Notes: generated by a model not told the origin, from the letters alone. A stretch of 42,250 nt of DNA from CAYWBI01 sp964456445 (GCA_964456445.1 CAYWBI010000014.1:1-42250), one strand, 5' to 3'. Counted from the stretch's first letter, positions 24,301 through 33,043 are shown. Program-made: numbers and translations.

Positions 24301-27021
24301 AAAATTGCCCATATCAGTCCACCGGACAGCAATTGGTTTGGTTTTGCACACATTCACTTTCATGCCCGGGACCCTTCGGGTGCAGCAGATTCTACGATTG
24401 TGGACTTCACAATAAACAATATCCCCGATGCACCGCTCATGAGTGTCATTCCCTCTCAAAATATCCCGGAAGGGAATGCTTTTGACCGTATTGCCCTGGA
24501 TAATTATGTAGAAGATGTTGATACGCCAAAAGAAAATTTAAGTTGGAGCTATTCGGGAAACAGCGCCCTGATCGTCAGCATTGACAGCCAGCATAGGGCA
24601 GATGTGACCCCGCCCGACAGTAACTGGTTTGGCGAAGAAACCGTTATTTTTAAAGTAACGGACCCGGATGACTTATCCGACCAAACGAGTGTTCTTTTTT
24701 CCGTCTCCAATGTAAATGATGCGCCTGTTTTTATTACTGTAAGCATCCCAAATGCAACCGAAGACATCGCGTATCAATATCAGCTTTCGGCAAGCGACAT
24801 CGATGACAACGATTTAACCTACAGCGCCATTTCCATACCCGCATGGATGACGTTATCGATCAGCGGTTTGTTAAACGGAACACCGTCGGCTACGGATATC
24901 GCATCTAACCAAGATATTATTGTTGCGGTTTCCGATCCCCATGGCTCAAAGGATACTTTGACAACCCAAATCGATATACTGGCAGTGAACGATGCGCCAA
25001 TGATTACCGGCATCCCGGATATTGGTTTTAATGAAGATGATTCCGTTTTGATTGATTTGTTAAAATATGCCGACGATGAAGAAAGCCCCATAAGCGATTT
25101 GGTTTTTACAGTAAACATAATAGCTGCATCCGGGTTTAATACCACAATCAGGGATGGTCACTTTGCCCATATTGTTCCCGACAGCAACGTGTATGGAAAT
25201 TTCCATGTGCGTTTTACTGTAACAGACCCCCAGGGATTGTCGGCCTCGGATACGGTTCAACTTACTATTCGCGCCGTAAATGATGCACCGGTAATAAACC
25301 CAATTTCAAGCATTCGTTTTGCTGAGGATACATCATACTTTTTAGGCTTAACCCCATTCATTTCGGATGTTGATGACCCGGTTCAAAGTTTGCATATAAG
25401 CGTCAACGTTTTAACGGGTCAGGGGCTTCTGTTCACACAATACGACAGTGTGCAATTTGGAATCGCTTTTTCTTCCGCGGAAAATGTTTTTGGCGCGTTT
25501 AGCGCTGAAATTGTGGTGAGTGATCAGGAGCCGCTTTTCGCGCGTGATACGTTCGTTGTTAATGTCAGCCCTGTAAACGATCCACCACAAATTGCAGGCG
25601 TCCCCGATTTTTCCTTTAATGAAGATGATTCTATTACGGTTGACCTTCTGGTCTATACAAAGGACAATGATAATGCGATGGATGAGTTAACGTTTAGGGC
25701 ACAGATAGCAGATGGGGAAACACGCGTTGCCGCTACGACAATCAATAAACATTTTATTAAATTTGTCCCAAAGCCAAATATATTTGGCAATTTCACCGTG
25801 AATTATAGTGTAACGGACCCCTTGGGGTTGTCAGGTTCGGACAGCGCATACATTAGAATTACATCTATAAATGATCCACCTGTTTTTTTAACATCCACCT
25901 TGCCCAAAGCGTACGAGGATAAATTATATTCGGATACGCTCCTTGTAAGCGATGTGGATGGCAATTCGTTTACTTTTACAAGAAAGATTTTACCTGGGTG
26001 GATGGATTTGTCTGCTATTGGCATCATGAGCGGAATTCCAAAGGCATCAGATATTGGCAATGCACAACCCATTTTTATAACGGTGTCCGACGGCATAAGT
26101 GAAGATACTTTGATCACCCGGATAGACGTCGTAGAACAGAATGATCCACCGGTTATAAAAGGCATCCCGGATATTACAATCAATGAAGATGAATCCATTT
26201 CGCTGGATTTGGCCATTTATGCAAGTGATGAAGAAAGCCCGCTTGACAGTCTCGCTTTTTACGCGGAAGTTTTGGACCATCCATCTTTTACAATTCCGAT
26301 AGAGGATGGGCACCTGGCTTTTATTGCCCCGGAAGAGAATCTGAACGGCAGCTACTTCGCCCGTTTTTCAGTTGCCGATCCGCAAGGCCTTACAGGCGCT
26401 GATACCGTTCGGGTTAACATCTTAGCCGTAAACGACCCACCGGTTCTATCTTTTGATGATGAGATACAAATCGTAAATGATACACCCGTTGTAATAAATT
26501 TAACCGATGGCGTCACGGATATTGATAACGATAGCAAAGCTATGACTTGGTCGTTCTATGCCGATACCAGTGTCATTATCCTGGGGCAGTTTGATGACAG
26601 TTTGTCAATAAACGCGCCCGGTCTATACGGCGGTTATAAATTATATTTGACGGCAAAAGACCCCGGTGGGCTGGCGGACAGCGCCGTTATAAAACTTAGC
26701 GTCACCTACCCCGAATCGAAATATGATAAAAACGGCGATGGCATCCCAGAATCTGTTGTGATGTTTCAAAACTTCCCCAACCCATTTTCCGCCAATACCG
26801 TTATATCTTATGGAATTCCAAATGAAGGGCCGGTCAAGGTTGAGATTTATAATTCTCTTGGGCAAAAAATAACAACGCTGTTTAACGGAAGTCAGGCGGC
26901 AGGTTTTCATAAGATCCGTTGGAATGCACAAAACATCTCATCAGGTATTTATTTTTATCGGGTTTTATCACCTGGCAAGAATCATTTCAGTAAAATTCTG
27001 AAGATGCTTATCGTACAGTAA
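21316..27021 (+). CDS. giant secreted FG-GAP / Ig-like repeat protein with T9SS sorting domain
   Basis: A 1901-residue protein. A signal peptide spans 1 to about 34 (ends ISSSFA). Seven FG-GAP repeats follow to about 520, each with a calcium-loop motif such as DVNGDGYLD or DINGDGFAD and mostly preceded by N-(Y/F)-x-x-R-(Y/F)-DG; seven blades would close an integrin-like beta-propeller. After a linker (about 520-660), twelve Ig/cadherin-like modules of 90-97 residues run to about 1800, most ending in VND(A/P)P. Two forms recur: He_PIG-like 'TED...LSGTP' and 'DEG/NED...VTDP'. A DKNGDGIPES linker leads to the C-terminal NFPNPFSANTVISY sorting domain, typical of type IX secretion cargo. It is probably an exported, surface-attached adhesin or matrix protein. 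AAAAAAGGA precedes ATG 21316. Confidence 0.9.
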   Translation: MSSEKNISEIKYVIGSIICTILCISSSFAQINVGDEQNFNTRYDGPQSNSRLGQSLTYGDVNGDGYLDLIVGAYRNSANGRLNSGSVYIILGKATSPVGTVLDLDNSQNYDIRFDGEGKKDQLGRSVACGDINNDNFDDIIIGANGSNNGGKLGAGSVYVIYGSSTIANQKNKDLLDHNNFNVRYDGALNNDRLGEKVLSLDVNGDGYEDVIMSAALANNDSSQDLGSVYITFGNGSSYIGAINALSDPGTFSKVYTGTASGDSLGASLAGGDINGDGFADLMIGAPYQNSNTLVDNGSLYVIYGKDESVQDVTLSLSNQNNYNMRFDGYATNDVLGLGAACTDYNGDGLDDIIIGAPGTDFHSRTRSGSFYLINGSTSPPATKNIDLGQINNFNIRFDGAANDELLGINASSNDINGDGLHDLLLGSYFADYNDSTNSGSVYVLYGNDSYTTSEISDLEQSSNYDLRYDGARSGDNFGRSTSGVDFNADGFGDIVSSAYLASDNDSLEFGSVYHILTNTSGEPGAIKRYLEAGDRPDFIMRDEGLRIDFSEGSDGSFNVQRKHSKPSSDYVDNTGTVSWLLSSDKGSIKNTQVSLHYNIDQVAGLDTANLAVFYRKKNGSLHDWYKVNNTVRSHTSNTFKFTVDSLGEFTLGDRDNISNHYPYFVTTDVDSATEDQSYLFTLVAKDTDNDNLTYIKLNGPQWVSVSLDGILSGTPDLNDIGTTQIEIKVTDDGINTLSDTLLTGLTVIEVNDKPQFITTSIADATEDSAYIDTVLATDEESSVLVYSALAAPGWMNVAIDGVLSGTPENSDVATNIPVKVIATDEGGASDTLQTTINVFNTNDAPVLSSIPGEQIDEGSQFSNIDLKQYTTDVDNSFSELNWTISNNPNVSVTIDFDGIATLTPNNKDWNGTDSIQFKVTDPGGLSDSTGALFMVKPVNDPPVVSTIPNQTIDEGGSFSDINLNDFVNDVDNADSVITWSYKNNGELIVTIDQNKIAHISPPDSNWFGFAHIHFHARDPSGAADSTIVDFTINNIPDAPLMSVIPSQNIPEGNAFDRIALDNYVEDVDTPKENLSWSYSGNSALIVSIDSQHRADVTPPDSNWFGEETVIFKVTDPDDLSDQTSVLFSVSNVNDAPVFITVSIPNATEDIAYQYQLSASDIDDNDLTYSAISIPAWMTLSISGLLNGTPSATDIASNQDIIVAVSDPHGSKDTLTTQIDILAVNDAPMITGIPDIGFNEDDSVLIDLLKYADDEESPISDLVFTVNIIAASGFNTTIRDGHFAHIVPDSNVYGNFHVRFTVTDPQGLSASDTVQLTIRAVNDAPVINPISSIRFAEDTSYFLGLTPFISDVDDPVQSLHISVNVLTGQGLLFTQYDSVQFGIAFSSAENVFGAFSAEIVVSDQEPLFARDTFVVNVSPVNDPPQIAGVPDFSFNEDDSITVDLLVYTKDNDNAMDELTFRAQIADGETRVAATTINKHFIKFVPKPNIFGNFTVNYSVTDPLGLSGSDSAYIRITSINDPPVFLTSTLPKAYEDKLYSDTLLVSDVDGNSFTFTRKILPGWMDLSAIGIMSGIPKASDIGNAQPIFITVSDGISEDTLITRIDVVEQNDPPVIKGIPDITINEDESISLDLAIYASDEESPLDSLAFYAEVLDHPSFTIPIEDGHLAFIAPEENLNGSYFARFSVADPQGLTGADTVRVNILAVNDPPVLSFDDEIQIVNDTPVVINLTDGVTDIDNDSKAMTWSFYADTSVIILGQFDDSLSINAPGLYGGYKLYLTAKDPGGLADSAVIKLSVTYPESKYDKNGDGIPESVVMFQNFPNPFSANTVISYGIPNEGPVKVEIYNSLGQKITTLFNGSQAAGFHKIRWNAQNISSGIYFYRVLSPGKNHFSKILKMLIVQ

Positions 27022-27036
27022 ATAAAATCGTATCTG

Positions 27037-27840
27037 TTACTCAATGGCCATTTCCACCAGTTTGTACACATCCTCGATGGGAATACGCTCCTTGGTTTTT
27101 GCAAGAAAACCATTTTTGTGTGCAAATTTAATCAAGGGGTGATTTTCCAGAATGGCGAAATTAACCCCATCCGCATCCTTGATGGTGGACATGGCCCAGC
27201 CATCACCACGGCCATCATAGGTTATGCGAATGGCCGGTGGTTCGGGTAGGGTATCACAAAACTGCAACGATCCGCTCGTCTCTTCGGTAAGACCAATTAA
27301 TACCGCCTTATCCTTGATGATTTTCCGCTGGCAACTCTTCCAAAAAGCGACCTGTTGTTCCAGACGTTTGCCCTGTTGAATGAGATGACGTCCAAAAAAT
27401 TTCATTTGTTGATAAACACTTATTGGGCTTTGGGCAAACATCTTCAGATAAAAACTTTCCAGGGGGCTGGCAAATTCATCGAGGGAATCAAGACCGAATT
27501 TTTCGGCCATCTTAAATCCGCCGCGCCGATCAATTTCATCCTTAAATTGCCACCAGGGGGCATGGTCAAGATAATGCTGCAGATTGAGGTACTCCGCAAC
27601 AATAACAAAACTGGCCGGAATGCTTAAATCCTGATGATGATCAAAATTATGTTTTTCAGGCTCTAACCGCCCGCCAATATCCACAACCCATACATCCGGG
27701 TTGTTTAGTTCTTCTTCGCCTGGTTCCCGGCGTTCAATATAGAAATGCACATCTTTATAAACGGCAACAATTAGAGAAAGCGCCAAAAACTCATCAAAGT
27801 GGGCATTTCCGTTATGCGTAACAATTAATCCGGTTTTCAT
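27037..27840 (-). CDS. MYG1/UPF0160-family DHH-type hydrolase
   Basis: A 267-residue protein with the metal-site motifs of the MYG1 (GAMM1) group of DHH phosphoesterase-like proteins: THNGNAHFDE (His9, His14, Asp16), VVDIGG (Asp54) and NFDHHQ (Asp67-His69). Eukaryotic MYG1 is a nuclease; bacterial homologues are not well characterised. The length is shorter than eukaryotic MYG1 (about 340-380) but all metal ligands are kept. It is convergent with the adhesin gene (15 bases) and divergent from the ABC exporter gene (171 bases). Confidence 0.82.
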   Translation of the reverse strand: MKTGLIVTHNGNAHFDEFLALSLIVAVYKDVHFYIERREPGEEELNNPDVWVVDIGGRLEPEKHNFDHHQDLSIPASFVIVAEYLNLQHYLDHAPWWQFKDEIDRRGGFKMAEKFGLDSLDEFASPLESFYLKMFAQSPISVYQQMKFFGRHLIQQGKRLEQQVAFWKSCQRKIIKDKAVLIGLTEETSGSLQFCDTLPEPPAIRITYDGRGDGWAMSTIKDADGVNFAILENHPLIKFAHKNGFLAKTKERIPIEDVYKLVEMAIE

Positions 27841-28011
27841 TTCAACGTCCTATTATGTTTAATCCTCTTTATGCGCTCTGAACAAACCATATAGCATTAT
27901 TTATGCCACTGTGTCCATGGGGCCATTTTCGCATCTATTAACCACAAAAATAGCAATAAGTTCTAATTTTCCGCATATTAATAAAAATCAAATTTAACAG
28001 GATGCGCAAAG

Positions 28012-29784
28012 GTGAGCAAAATAAACACACAAAAAAAACCAAAAAAAAACAAACGTAATCTAAACTCAATCCGTTATGTACTGCACGAAATAATTTTACC
28101 ACGTAAAGGTTTGCTGGCAATCGGTCTTCTCCTGATAATAATAAACCGTTTGGCCGGCCTGGTTCTTCCCGGTGCCAGTAAATACTTAATTGATGATGTT
28201 ATAAAAAAGGCCGATTATAATTTATTGAAAATTCTATTGATCATAGTTTTTGCTGCGGTATTTTTACAGTCGGTCACGTCCTTTGCCCTTACCCGTTTGC
28301 TTAGCGTGGAGGCACATAATCTTATTGCTCAACTTAGGCGTAAAGTTCAAAAACAAATTATTCACCTTCCGGTGCGGTTTTTTGATAATAACAAATCCGG
28401 TTCCCTCGTCTCGCGCATCTTAAGCGATGCTGAGGGTGTTCGTAATTTAATCGGAACAGGTTTGGTACAGATGATAGGCGGCGTACTTACATCGATAGTT
28501 GCTTTGTTTATCTTACTTCGTATTAATCCCATCATGACCGCGATGGCAGTAGTGCCGTTGGTTCTTTTTGGCTTAATTTCATTAAAAGCTTTTTCATTCA
28601 TACGTCCTATTTTTCGTGAGCGTAGTGTAATTACCGCCGATGTTACCGGGCGGTTGACCGAATCTTTAAACGGTATTCGTGTCATTAAGGGCTTTAATGC
28701 CGAATCTTTTGAACATAGTGTTTTTGACCGGGGAGTGGACCGCCTTTTCCAAAATGTTAAAAAATCGCTCACATCAACAAGTATCATTACAAGCTCGGCT
28801 ACATTATTGATGGGCGCTGCATCCGTGGCCATCATGGGCACCGGCGGATACATGATCATCAACGGGAAAATGACCGTGGGTGATTTTTTCGCTTTTACCC
28901 TTTATTTAGGTTTTTTAATCGCCCCCATTATCCAGATGAGTAATATTGGCAGCCAGATAACCGAAGCCTTCGCCGGGTTGGATCGTATGGAAGAATTGTT
29001 TTCACTGGAGAAAGAAGATGATGACCCAACTCGCACACTGACCCTGCCCCGTATTCATGGTGATGTCATTTTCAATAATGTACATTTTGGCTACGAAGCA
29101 GAGAAAGAGGTTTTAAAAGGGATCAGTTTCGAGGCGCCCGCGGGTTCTGTTACTGCGCTGGTGGGCAGTTCCGGTTCCGGCAAAACCACCATCGCCGGTT
29201 TGGCAGCATCTTTTTTATCTGCCGATAGCGGGCAGATAACCGTGGACGGCCATGATTTGAAAACCGTGCGTCTCGAAAGCTATCGCTCGCAGCTTGGCGT
29301 GGTTCTGCAGGATGATTTTTTGTTTGAAGGCACAATCCGTGAAAACATCCTCTTCCCGCGTCCCGGGGCAAGCAAAGAGGATTTACTTGCTGCAGTGAAA
29401 ACGGCTTTCGTGGATGAATTTACCGATCGTTTTGACGACGGACTGGATACCCTGATTGGTGAACGGGGCGTAAAATTATCCGGCGGCCAGCGGCAGCGGA
29501 TTGCGATTGCCCGGGCCGTTTTAGCAAACCCGCGTATCCTTGTTCTTGACGAGGCCACATCAAACCTGGATACCGAGAGTGAAAAGTTTATACAGGAATC
29601 GCTACAAAAATTAATGGCCGATCGCACCACCTTTGTAATTGCCCACCGCTTGAGCACCATCCGCCAGGCCGATCAGATATTGGTTGTCGAAGCCGGTGAA
29701 ATTGTTGAACGTGGCACCCATGATGAGCTCTTAACAAAAAAAGGCCGATACTTTCAGCTTTATACCTATCAATCGCGAATTTAG
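28012..29784 (+). CDS. ABC exporter half-transporter (fused permease and ATPase)
   Basis: This 590-residue MsbA-like half transporter has a Lys-rich N-terminus, a six-helix exporter domain (about 35-340) and a nucleotide-binding domain. Walker A is GSSGSGKTT (about 384-392), the Q-loop is VVLQDDFLF, the signature is LSGGQRQRIAIARA (about 489-502), Walker B is ILVLDEATSNLD and the H-loop is AHRLST. It should work as a homodimer exporting a lipid or hydrophobic compound; the substrate is unknown. The start is GTG 28012, with AGGATGCGCAAAG before it. The OsmC gene follows after 66 bases. Confidence 0.9.
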   Translation: MSKINTQKKPKKNKRNLNSIRYVLHEIILPRKGLLAIGLLLIIINRLAGLVLPGASKYLIDDVIKKADYNLLKILLIIVFAAVFLQSVTSFALTRLLSVEAHNLIAQLRRKVQKQIIHLPVRFFDNNKSGSLVSRILSDAEGVRNLIGTGLVQMIGGVLTSIVALFILLRINPIMTAMAVVPLVLFGLISLKAFSFIRPIFRERSVITADVTGRLTESLNGIRVIKGFNAESFEHSVFDRGVDRLFQNVKKSLTSTSIITSSATLLMGAASVAIMGTGGYMIINGKMTVGDFFAFTLYLGFLIAPIIQMSNIGSQITEAFAGLDRMEELFSLEKEDDDPTRTLTLPRIHGDVIFNNVHFGYEAEKEVLKGISFEAPAGSVTALVGSSGSGKTTIAGLAASFLSADSGQITVDGHDLKTVRLESYRSQLGVVLQDDFLFEGTIRENILFPRPGASKEDLLAAVKTAFVDEFTDRFDDGLDTLIGERGVKLSGGQRQRIAIARAVLANPRILVLDEATSNLDTESEKFIQESLQKLMADRTTFVIAHRLSTIRQADQILVVEAGEIVERGTHDELLTKKGRYFQLYTYQSRI

Positions 29785-29850
29785 AAGAAGCTGTAACTTT
29801 TACAATTCAAAACATCAAAACATGTTCTATTTTACCCGAAAGGAAAAATT

Positions 29851-30279
29851 ATGCCAAAAGCAAAAGCTGTTCAGATCAAAGGGGTTACCTTTATGGGATT
29901 GACCGATAGCAATCATTGGGTACCAATGGACGGGCCTACACAATTCGGCGGCTCGGATGCAGGCATCCGCCCAAAAGAATTATTACTGCTTTCACTGGCC
30001 GGATGTACTGGCAGTGATGTGGCATCCATCATGGATAAGATGCGCGAACCATATACCAAATTTGAAGTTGCAATCGATGCGGAAATGACCGATGAACATC
30101 CCAAGGTTTATTTTAAAATCGAAGTTATCTACCGTGTTTGGGGTGAAGGTCTGCACGAAGAAAAAGTACGTCGTGCCATCGAACTTTCCGAAACCGTTTA
30201 TTGCGGTGTCTCTGCTATGTTGCGTAAATCCTGTGAAATTAGCACGCGGCTGGAAATGAATCCGGTCGATAATGGTTAA
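29851..30279 (+). CDS. OsmC-family protein
   Basis: A 142-residue OsmC/YhfA-type protein. The two conserved cysteines are present: Cys52 in LSLAGCTGSDV and Cys118 in ETVYCGVSAM, with a third at Cys128. In the family, this pair, contributed across a dimer, reduces organic hydroperoxides. The length is that of the short YhfA-like branch. AAAGGAAAAATT precedes ATG 29851. A strong hairpin follows 12 bases after the stop. Confidence 0.87.
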   Translation: MPKAKAVQIKGVTFMGLTDSNHWVPMDGPTQFGGSDAGIRPKELLLLSLAGCTGSDVASIMDKMREPYTKFEVAIDAEMTDEHPKVYFKIEVIYRVWGEGLHEEKVRRAIELSETVYCGVSAMLRKSCEISTRLEMNPVDNG

Positions 30280-30290
30280 CAATAAATTGT

Positions 30291-30330
30291 GAACAATTGG
30301 GGAAGCATAAACAGGCACCCCCAATTGTTC
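30291..30330 (+). terminator. rho-independent-like terminator after osmC
   Basis: A perfect 12-bp inverted repeat, GAACAATTGGGG (30291-30302) and CCCCAATTGTTC (30319-30330), with a 16-base loop, is followed by GTTTT. It lies just after the OsmC stop and between convergent genes. The loop is long for a classical terminator. Confidence 0.6.
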
Positions 30331-30416
30331 GTTTTATCCCCGGTATATCCATTAAGATATTTTCATAGACTAACGTTTCATCATTTTTTTCAACCCATCA
30401 TGGACAAAACCAAATT

Positions 30417-31328
30417 CTAATGATTTTTATTTTTTGCCGCCATGGGAAATATTATTGTAATCATCACCGGCAAATGATCGGACAGATAGTTGCCATTTGG
30501 TAAGCGAGCATCGATATGCGCGTATGTTTGAACTTCAATGCCCTTTGTAAAAAAATAGTCTATTTTCCGGACAACGGGATCCATTGAGAATCCGTTAAAT
30601 GTACCCGAAGGACCCTGTAAAGGTGTCCGGGATATTTTTTGGGCAATATCCAGTTTTGAACTAAATATCCTCACAGGCTTCTCATTGGGTGCGGCATTTA
30701 AATCCCCCATAAGGACGAGTGGTAAATTGTATTTATTTATCCGGTATATTCGGTTTAAAATAAGCCGGGCGGAACGCTCACGTGCCCGTTTGCCGATGTG
30801 ATCAAAGTGGGTGTTAAAAACCCAGAATTTGGTTTTTGATTTTTGGTCTTCAAAAAGGCCATAGGTACAAATTCTCTCCAGAGCGGCATCCCATCCAATT
30901 GATGAAGTGTCCGGTGTTTCAGAGAGCCAGAAGGTGGATTGCTTTATTATGTTGATTTTTATCCTGTCATAAAATATGGCGGAGTATTCCCCCTTTTTCT
31001 TTCCGTCCTTGCGGCCAACGCCTATGTATGAACAATCTGTAAGACTGCTGTCCAGAAAATTGACCTGATTATATAAACCTTCCTGTATCCCTAAAATAGC
31101 TGGATGAAAATGGTGAATAAAATTGGCTATGCCCGTCCTGCGTTTATTCCAGTTGTTTTCTTTATCGAGCTTGTTGTCATACCGGATATTGAAAGTGATA
31201 AGTTTATATATTTGTGCCTGGACCGTGTGTGACAATAAAAAAAGGGTGATTATGGTAAGAAGAAACTTTTTAATCGTTTTCAATTTTCTCTTTCTTTCAA
31301 TAAGATTTGAAAGGGTTAAAATTTTCAT
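30417..31328 (-). CDS. secreted endonuclease/exonuclease/phosphatase (EEP) family protein
   Basis: A 303-residue EEP (DNase I/sphingomyelinase fold) protein with all signature residues: Asn47 in ITFNIRYD, Glu83 in GIQEG, His174 in NTHFDH, Asp209 and Asn211 in MGDLNA, Asp257 in KIDYFF and Asp284-His285 in LSDHLP. The N-terminus is a signal peptide ending in VQA-Q, so it acts outside the cytoplasm. A TTG at 31283, directly after AGAAAGAGAAAA, gives a more normal signal peptide (KTIKKFLLTIITLFLL) and may be the true start. Nuclease, lipid or sugar phosphodiesterase activity cannot be told apart. 61 bases separate it from the sulfotransferase-like gene. Confidence 0.83.
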   Translation of the reverse strand: MKILTLSNLIERKRKLKTIKKFLLTIITLFLLSHTVQAQIYKLITFNIRYDNKLDKENNWNKRRTGIANFIHHFHPAILGIQEGLYNQVNFLDSSLTDCSYIGVGRKDGKKKGEYSAIFYDRIKINIIKQSTFWLSETPDTSSIGWDAALERICTYGLFEDQKSKTKFWVFNTHFDHIGKRARERSARLILNRIYRINKYNLPLVLMGDLNAAPNEKPVRIFSSKLDIAQKISRTPLQGPSGTFNGFSMDPVVRKIDYFFTKGIEVQTYAHIDARLPNGNYLSDHLPVMITIIFPMAAKNKNH

Positions 31329-31389
31329 CAGGGGTCAGAGATATAGTGGGTCCTAAATCTTTTTATCTATGACACTTTTCTTGTGCGGA

Positions 31390-32121
31390 TTATTTTTCAT
31401 CCAGCTCAATGAGTTGTTTATAATAGGTTTGACAAACGGATAACAAAGGTTTTAGCTTTTCCGGGAAGGGATCCTTTTTGGGCTTGTAGGGGATGAACCC
31501 CGTCGAAGGGTGTATGTTGGCATACCAGTATGGGGCCCAAACGCCATCTTCCTCACGGGCTCCTGCTTTCCAGGATAACATCCGGGAGTCAAATGGAATT
31601 TCCAACAAAGCACATAAACGTGTCAATTCTTTCTCCGGGTCGAGCAGTATGTTTTTTGAATCTATCACTATGGGTTTTATACCTTTTGTTTGTAAAAATT
31701 CCACGAGTTCTACATGAAGCTTGTACCCCACATCATCAAGCGTCGGCTGATTTATCACCCTGGCAAATGATGGCAACATCTCCAGAGGATCACGGGTGAG
31801 AATCACGTTTGTAAGCCGTGGTAAAAATGAACGGTCCAGGTCCAATAAATGATGTGTCATATTCTTGAAAAAGGTAACCGGACGTTCGTCAACGCTCAGC
31901 ATCATTTTGATGACTTTGCTGCCATCATTTTCCTGACTGACTAAAATTTCATTCACACCGGGATGATACTCTTTTGCCGGGGAGTGCCTAAGATAATAAG
32001 CATAGAGCGGTTCGTCATATACCCGTGTATCGCTTCGCTGTGCAAAAGAATACATCAACGCGGTGGAGATGTTTCTGGGGCCAGACCACAAACTAATGCG
32101 TTTTACGTTGTGATTTTTCAT
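31390..32121 (-). CDS. sulfotransferase-like P-loop protein
   Basis: A 243-residue protein with the N-terminal SLWSGPRNISTALMYSFAQR segment, which takes the place of the sulfotransferase 5'-phosphosulfate loop (family RSGTT replaced by GPRNIST), and ILTRDPLEMLPSF, the equivalent of the 3'-phosphate motif. This is the type I recall fused upstream of a class IV aminotransferase in plant 'branched-chain aminotransferase-like' proteins (SWSAPRSLSTSLMYSFAQR there). Here it is a separate gene whose start overlaps the end of the aminotransferase gene by 29 bases. Sulfonation of a small molecule is possible, but the substrate is unknown. Confidence 0.75.
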   Translation of the reverse strand: MKNHNVKRISLWSGPRNISTALMYSFAQRSDTRVYDEPLYAYYLRHSPAKEYHPGVNEILVSQENDGSKVIKMMLSVDERPVTFFKNMTHHLLDLDRSFLPRLTNVILTRDPLEMLPSFARVINQPTLDDVGYKLHVELVEFLQTKGIKPIVIDSKNILLDPEKELTRLCALLEIPFDSRMLSWKAGAREEDGVWAPYWYANIHPSTGFIPYKPKKDPFPEKLKPLLSVCQTYYKQLIELDEK

Positions 32122-32818
32122 CTGCTTTTGCCGTCTTCACCTGTTGCGCAATGAGTTCTTCATAAAGAATGCTTAACCGGGAAGTAATATCACCCCGTCG
32201 TCCATTACCTATCATCCTGCCGTCAATTTTTACAACCGGTGTAACGCCCCCAAAAGTTCCGGTTACAAAGGTTTCATCGGCACCATAGACGTCAAACAGC
32301 GAAAAGTTTTTTTGTTTGCAGGTAATTCCGTTTTGTGCGCAGACTTCTATAATTGTACCGCGTGTGATACCGTTCATACAATACTGCCCTGTCGATGTCC
32401 AGACTTCGCCTTTGCTTACCATAAAGAAATTAGTGGCATTACAAGTGGATACAAATCCATGTATATCCAGCATCAACGCCTCATCGGCACCGGCCTCGAG
32501 GGCCTGGACCAGGGCTTGCACCTCATGTAGTTTGCTATGGCAATTGAGCCGTGGGTCCAAATAGTCGGGCGAACCGCGGCGGATTGTACTTGTAAAAAGT
32601 GTTATGCCTTTATCACGTGTACCGGGATCGGCCTTTTTATGTTCGGCAATAATCACCACATTGGGCCCCGAAATGGTCAGTCGCGGGTCCTGTGACGGCG
32701 TTTTTTTAATGCCGCGGGTAACCATAACCCGGCAGTGAATATTGTTGTGCATCTGATTGGCATCAAGTGTTTTACGGATCATTTGGGTCAGTTCATCCCG
32801 GGTAAAGGGCAGGGTCAT
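32093..32818 (-). CDS. class IV aminotransferase, C-terminal main part (interrupted gene)
   Basis: 241 residues forming most of a BCAT/D-amino-acid-aminotransferase type (fold IV) enzyme: RVMVTRG, the region with candidate PLP lysine NCHSKLHEVQ (Lys96 of this part), DEALMLDIHGFVSTCNATNF and the ITRGTIIEV phosphate loop. The N-terminal 67 residues lie in the same frame upstream (32840-33043), separated only by a TGA and seven sense codons (QAAATVG). ATG 32818 may be just an internal methionine. If the stop is real, this part lacks the first strands of the small domain and is unlikely to fold normally. It overlaps the sulfotransferase-like gene by 29 bases. Confidence 0.75.
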   Translation of the reverse strand: MTLPFTRDELTQMIRKTLDANQMHNNIHCRVMVTRGIKKTPSQDPRLTISGPNVVIIAEHKKADPGTRDKGITLFTSTIRRGSPDYLDPRLNCHSKLHEVQALVQALEAGADEALMLDIHGFVSTCNATNFFMVSKGEVWTSTGQYCMNGITRGTIIEVCAQNGITCKQKNFSLFDVYGADETFVTGTFGGVTPVVKIDGRMIGNGRRGDITSRLSILYEELIAQQVKTAKADEKSQRKTH

Positions 32819-32839
32819 TCCTACAGTGGCAGCGGCCTG

Positions 32840-33043
32840 TCATAAGCGGTTTAGATGCCGGTCTAAAAAAACCAGGACGTCATCATGGAGCCGCAACGCT
32901 TCCCAAACACCATCCCCTACAAGGTAACCGCTGTCAAAAACCGATATTTTGGCGTCCTCCCGGGCAAAGAGATCACCGTTTATAAATATTTTTACATCTT
33001 TATTGCGTGGGTCCTCCACGGCATTGTGTGTTCCTTGAATCAT
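32840..33043 (-). CDS. class IV aminotransferase, N-terminal fragment ending at in-frame TGA
   Basis: A 67-residue N-terminus of a class IV aminotransferase: IFINGDLFAREDAKISVFDSGYLVGDGVWEALRLHDDVLVFLDRHLNRL reads as the standard start of the fold (family consensus DRGFxxGDGVFExxR ... HLxRL). The TGA at 32842-32840 falls where the family usually has an aromatic or small residue after HLxRL, and the frame then continues into the main part. A single base change (for example from TGG) would explain it. It is divergent from menD. Confidence 0.7.
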   Translation of the reverse strand: MIQGTHNAVEDPRNKDVKIFINGDLFAREDAKISVFDSGYLVGDGVWEALRLHDDVLVFLDRHLNRL

